Positions 51,501-53,785 of a stretch of DNA of 53,785 nucleotides are shown piece after piece. The translations under genes were made by a program, and so were the position numbers. The DNA lies in the NCBI GenBank assembly GCA_026398595.1, contig JAPLSO010000050.1:1-53785 (forward strand). The letters are read 5' to 3'. Each line of letters begins with the position of its first letter. Position 1 is the stretch's first letter. The notes under the pieces were generated by a model. That model ran no database searches. It saw only the letters and a program-made list of their open reading frames with translations, and was not told the DNA's origin. Origin of the DNA: Spirochaetota bacterium. Lineage in GTDB: Bacteria; Spirochaetota; Spirochaetia; Treponematales; Rectinemataceae.

Positions 51501-51628
51501 TCGTCTTCGACGCAGGAATTGCCCACCCGGTCGGTCCAGTCGCCGAGGTACTCATAGTCCAGCCGTTCCCTGAAAAGGCGGACAATACGGTTCTGGGTCG
51601 CCCGTTCTATCTGGCCGACGGCGCTCAC
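48533..51628 (-). CDS. hsdR: Type I restriction enzyme R subunit, C-terminus frameshifted
   Basis: This protein of about 1030 residues is the motor and nuclease of a type I restriction system. The N-terminal nuclease domain has RPDIVLYVNG followed by ALELK (the D-ExK motif). The helicase core has Walker A HTQGSGKT and DECHR box (VFVDECHRT), FTGTPLL, and the coupling domain at the C-terminus. I prefer the GTG at 51628 (GGGAGG seven bases upstream) over the ATG at 51652. Near 48600, after YRSSAIK, the frame is lost. The family-typical tail ADTAALAKSTLDIVKQHEEY is in another frame ending at 48513, which overlaps the ygjP start. About ten residues seem missing. hsdM and hsdS are not in the window. 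Confidence 0.88.
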   Translation of the reverse strand: MSAVGQIERATQNRIVRLFRERLDYEYLGDWTDRVGNSCVEDELLKRWLDSRGVSDALAKRAIRALHKAADDRSATLTNRNRSVYELLRYGVKLSPAMGEQHETIWLIDWKSPESNHFAIAEEVTVEGARLSDGGKASAKRPDIVLYVNGIALGALELKRSIVSVLEGIRQNLDNQKREFIQPFFSTMQWIMAGNDTEGLRYGTIETPEKYYLRWLETEGEFASEPKLLDRHLLQLCNKARFLELIHYFVVFDSGVKKICRQNQYFGVKASQEFIRRREGGIIWHTQGSGKTLTMVWLAKWILENRPEGRVLIVTDRKELDEQVERVFMGVNLKIYRSTSGADLIDKLNTSTESLLCSLVHKFGDRMNGRRTSGVENEEFLEALRKLPPGFRAKGDIHVFVDECHRTQSGDLHKAMKKILPDSIFIGFTGTPLLRDNKQRSVEVFGRYIHTYKFDQAVREGVVLDLRYEARDIDQSITSQSKIDAWFDAKTKGLNDLAKAQLKKKWGTMQTVFSSRSRLEKIVADILLDMNTKPRLADGHGNAMLVAGSIYEACKYYALFSSTELSGHCAVVTSYAPDISDTKGETTGEGDTDNIFKYDIYRKMLASWFDEPETTAVRKVEEFEKQAKKAFIEEPGRMKLLIVVDKLLTGFDAPPATYLYIDKEMRDHGLFQAICRVNRLDGESKDYGYIVDYKDLFKSLEGAVADYTSGAFDAYDSEDVAGLLKDRLKQAKADLEAARETVKGLCEPVAPPGDSHDYLRYFCSEISGDIDRLAANEPKRLKLYTFTATLIRCFANMASEMAEAGYSATEIAAIKHEVDHFAKVRDEVKLASGDYIDLKAYEPDMRYLIDHYISADESAKISSFDDLGLVDLLVDRGAAAVDSLPKRLKDDREAVAETIENNVRRLIVKQFPIDPNYYEKMSRLLDALIDERRKEVLDYIHYLDKIAELARNAAKPETSKAAYPSSLSTSGKRALYNNLGGDESLALAVDAAVRDNLMDGYRSSAIKPRNLDIFSWHPPIRRPSRNPPSIS

Positions 51629-51683
51629 TTCAGTGCCTCCCTGAATATGCATTTTTACTTACTTTTTCACCGAAGTACTCTTA

Positions 51684-53060
51684 TTATTTCACAACGACCC
51701 AGCGGCCGCCTCGGTCGCCGCCACTCCGGGAAAGCCAACCTTCTTTCTTCAGTCGCTTGATTTGCCACTCCACGCCCTTGTGGCTGATGCCGAGAAGGAT
51801 AGCGAGCTCAGCCGAGGAAAGCTCCGGCCTTTCCTTCACGAGTCTTAGCAGTTTCTCCCTAGTTTTCTCCCTAGTGTTCTCCCCAGTTTTCTCCCCAGCG
51901 GCAGCTCCGCGGGAGGAAGTATCGAGGCTGTTCCCCCCGACCTTTCCTTTTACCCGTGCAGGGTCGGCGAGTATGGTCAGCATCAAACCGTTCGCGTCGT
52001 AGTCCAGGCGGGGCGGTGGAACGCCGTAAGCTTTGCACTCGCGGAATATCTTCTCGATACCTCGCCCCCAAGATTCAACATAACCCGCACGGAAGAAGGC
52101 GTTGGCGAGCAGAGGATTGTAGGGGATCGAGGGGTGTTTGCCCATCAAACGCTCGACAGTCCAATCCTGAGGCAGGATACCTGCGTTCCAGATCATGATC
52201 TTGTCTTCGTATACGCTTATTTGGATCGGAATGCTGCTGCCATAGTCTTTATGAACAACCGCGTTCAAAACGGCTTCGCGCAGGGCTGGTTCGGGAAAGA
52301 GATACTCTTCCACGCGTTGGATACCCTGATAGCGAATATATGCCTTCATGTATTTTGTCTGAAGCAGATCGAGCGCTTTTTCCACCTGGTCGAACAAAGC
52401 TCCGTGAATTTCATCTTGATACCGCAGATCATCGTCGGTGATGAAAAAGCCAATTTTTATATATGCACCGCGAACGAATCTATCCAGCGAATCGCAGAAT
52501 AGAAGCGCCGCCGCGCGATTGAGGTAGTTCCCTTCCGTAAGCTGGAGATTTTCCACGAGTGCAGCATCTTCGTCGCGTAACACAGCCTCTGTCATGCGGC
52601 CGCTGTGAGCGGCTTTCTCTCTGAATTGCTGAAATATGGCAGGACTGCAATCCGCAATTCCAAACCCGGGTAGGGGCGCGCTATCCCAATGCCTGCCCTG
52701 TTTACGCATAAGAAAACGATCGAGCGCAATTCCTTTGAGTTCCTGCTTGGTGCTGCCTGTTCGGTAATGGTACTCGCCCTTGTAGCTAATCGGATTAGGG
52801 TACGAAGGAACATTGATTTCGATGAGATCGACACCATTGTCAATCCGATGATTGACATCGACGATGATTCCCATCGTATCCCTGACTTTATTTGGAATAT
52901 CGACAAGCAGCCTGTCTACATTCTCGATTCCCTTTACCGCCCCCTTATCGTCGCGTCCAATGATGAGAGTGCCGCCCTGCGCGTTGGCGAAACCGCAGAT
53001 CCATTTGAGATATTCATCGCGCCACGATTCTTTCCATTAGGTAATCTGGTTTTCTTTCAT
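51684..53060 (-). pseudogene. AlbA_2/COG2865-type ATP-binding regulator with premature stop
   Basis: The native start is the ATG at 53060, which overlaps the hipA stop (ATGA). It reads MKENQIT and then meets an in-frame TAA at 53039-53037. The same frame continues without stop through WKESWRDEYLKWICGFANAQG, the hallmark of the AlbA_2 (Schlafen-like) domain, to the intact remainder (396 residues from 52874). A GAA-to-TAA change at codon 8 would explain it. The rest has the conserved FPEPALREAVLNAVVHKDYG segment of COG2865 proteins and a C-terminal winged helix (about 350-396). A short Lys/Glu/Thr repeat (GEKTGENTREKTREK) precedes the winged helix. Such genes commonly sit in type I restriction loci, as here. 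Confidence 0.75.
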
Positions 53061-53785
53061 ATACGCGTAAACCTCTCGCCTTGAAGACGCGCCGCAGCAG
53101 CCTGAATGCCCTTAAAGATCGGATCCGCGATCGACGCGGGGAATCCGGCGGGAGTCATGGCCGACACTTTGTTTATAGCTTCAGGAACTCCGGCGATCAA
53201 TTCCGAAAAAATGCTTTCAATCTCCGATTGGGCGCCGCAGGAGGCGGCCGTGGAAATCCAATGACGGGCTTGGGCTCTCGACCATTCATAATGTCGGTTC
53301 GTGCCCCTAACCGCCATAGCCATGTGCAGCTTCTCGGGCGCGAGTTGCCCCTTGCCGTGCCCCAAGACGGGATACGCCGAGATCACATCGTAGAGGGGGG
53401 TCAGGGCGTACCGGCCTTTGGGCTCGATGAAGAGGCTGAAATTCTTGGCGTGCCCGTCGGAAGCCGCCAAAATCCAGAACACGATCTGCGCCTTGAGGAA
53501 GGTCCTCCTGTCGGCGAAGGCATCGCGCGAACCCAAAAGAATCTTCATGATATCGGCAATACCGGGGCCGCCCTCGGACTCGTACTTCCCGTCGGGAGGA
53601 GTGCCTGTCGCCTGGCAGAGGTCTTCTTGGGGAAGGCGTATCCACCACGAGACGTCAGCGGCCAGCCTCCGGTCGAAACGCTCGACGATAAGTACTTTCT
53701 GATCCTCGAACGAGGTGATTTCGCTGCGGGCGATCGGAAGGCCGAGGGCTTCGACGAGGCGGGAGCAGAGCCATTCGTTCTCGAC
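53057..53785 (-). CDS. hipA: HipA-type serine/threonine kinase toxin, C-terminal part, cut by window edge
   Basis: About 240 C-terminal residues are present; the gene continues past the right edge. Visible family segments are VENEWLCSRLVEALGLPIA, the VERFDRR motif, RLPQEDLCQATG, the catalytic-loop-like SDGHAKNFS and the metal-binding LTPLYDVIS. HipA phosphorylates a tRNA synthetase in known systems and pairs with HipB; hipB would lie beyond the edge. The stop overlaps the start of the AlbA_2 gene by 4 bases, so both belong to one operon with hsdR and ygjP. HipA genes embedded in type I restriction operons are a recognised arrangement. Confidence 0.9.
   Translation of the reverse strand, partial: VENEWLCSRLVEALGLPIARSEITSFEDQKVLIVERFDRRLAADVSWWIRLPQEDLCQATGTPPDGKYESEGGPGIADIMKILLGSRDAFADRRTFLKAQIVFWILAASDGHAKNFSLFIEPKGRYALTPLYDVISAYPVLGHGKGQLAPEKLHMAMAVRGTNRHYEWSRAQARHWISTAASCGAQSEIESIFSELIAGVPEAINKVSAMTPAGFPASIADPIFKGIQAAAARLQGERFTRI

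Noticed and set aside
53037..53039. Reassignment of TAA as a sense codon
   Set aside because: Many genes in the window end in TAA, TAG or TGA at expected family ends, so a point mutation or error is far simpler.

Overview
The window looks like about 54 kb of a GC-rich bacterial chromosome with a carbohydrate-fermenting lifestyle. The four CUT1-type sugar importers without their own ATPase, the YesM/YesN-like two-component pair, the soluble substrate-binding proteins with plain signal peptides and the pectin-fragment enzymes would suit an anaerobic spirochaete or a relative. That placement is inference; there is no rRNA or marker gene here. No tRNA, rRNA, CRISPR array, insertion sequence or phage gene was seen.

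Layout. (1) Positions 1-8353, minus strand: a left defence segment. It holds a HigB toxin with a damaged HigA antitoxin, and a DrmD-like helicase with a DrmMI-like adenine methyltransferase. These are the two class 1-specific DISARM subunits, but drmA/B/C are not in the window. (2) 8434-15561, minus: an operon headed by a GntR/FCD regulator with its operator, then a binding protein, two permeases (one broken), a split transketolase, a small cupin-like protein and a Gfo/Idh oxidoreductase; the substrate is unknown. (3) 15666-22725, minus: a TspO-like membrane protein, two tandem M20 amidohydrolases behind an ARG-box-like palindrome, and a heterodimeric ABC exporter. (4) 22774-28570, minus: an lplABCD-like operon for pectin or rhamnogalacturonan fragments, with binding protein, two permeases, a GH105 hydrolase and a GH4 alpha-galacturonidase carrying the CHEV motif. 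(5) 28836-35803: a divergent importer operon, an AraC-type response regulator, a convergent YesM-type kinase and a cytoplasmic pectinesterase. (6) 35788-39334, plus: MoxR, DUF58 and DUF4129-like genes. (7) 39452-47775, plus: binding protein (broken), two permeases, NagA-like, NagB-like, Gfo/Idh and a GH31 enzyme with every sulfoquinovose-recognition residue I can recall from E. coli YihQ. (8) 47756-53785, minus: a right defence segment with a HipA-type kinase, an AlbA_2/COG2865 protein with an early stop codon, HsdR and a YgjP-like metallopeptidase.

The most interesting part is region 7. A sulfoquinovosidase sits in one operon with NagA and NagB paralogues that keep their catalytic residues but have lost the motifs that hold the sugar phosphate. 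No known sulfoquinovose pathway that I can name uses NagA/NagB-type enzymes, so this may be an undescribed route for a sulfonated or otherwise non-phosphorylated (amino) sugar.

Two patterns cross regions. First, a strong stem-loop follows each of the four binding-protein genes, just before the permease genes. Second, six genes (higA, one malF, one binding protein, ygjP, hsdR and the AlbA_2 gene) carry a frameshift, small deletion or nonsense codon. This means either decay or errors in the assembly, and it should be settled before biology is built on the breaks.
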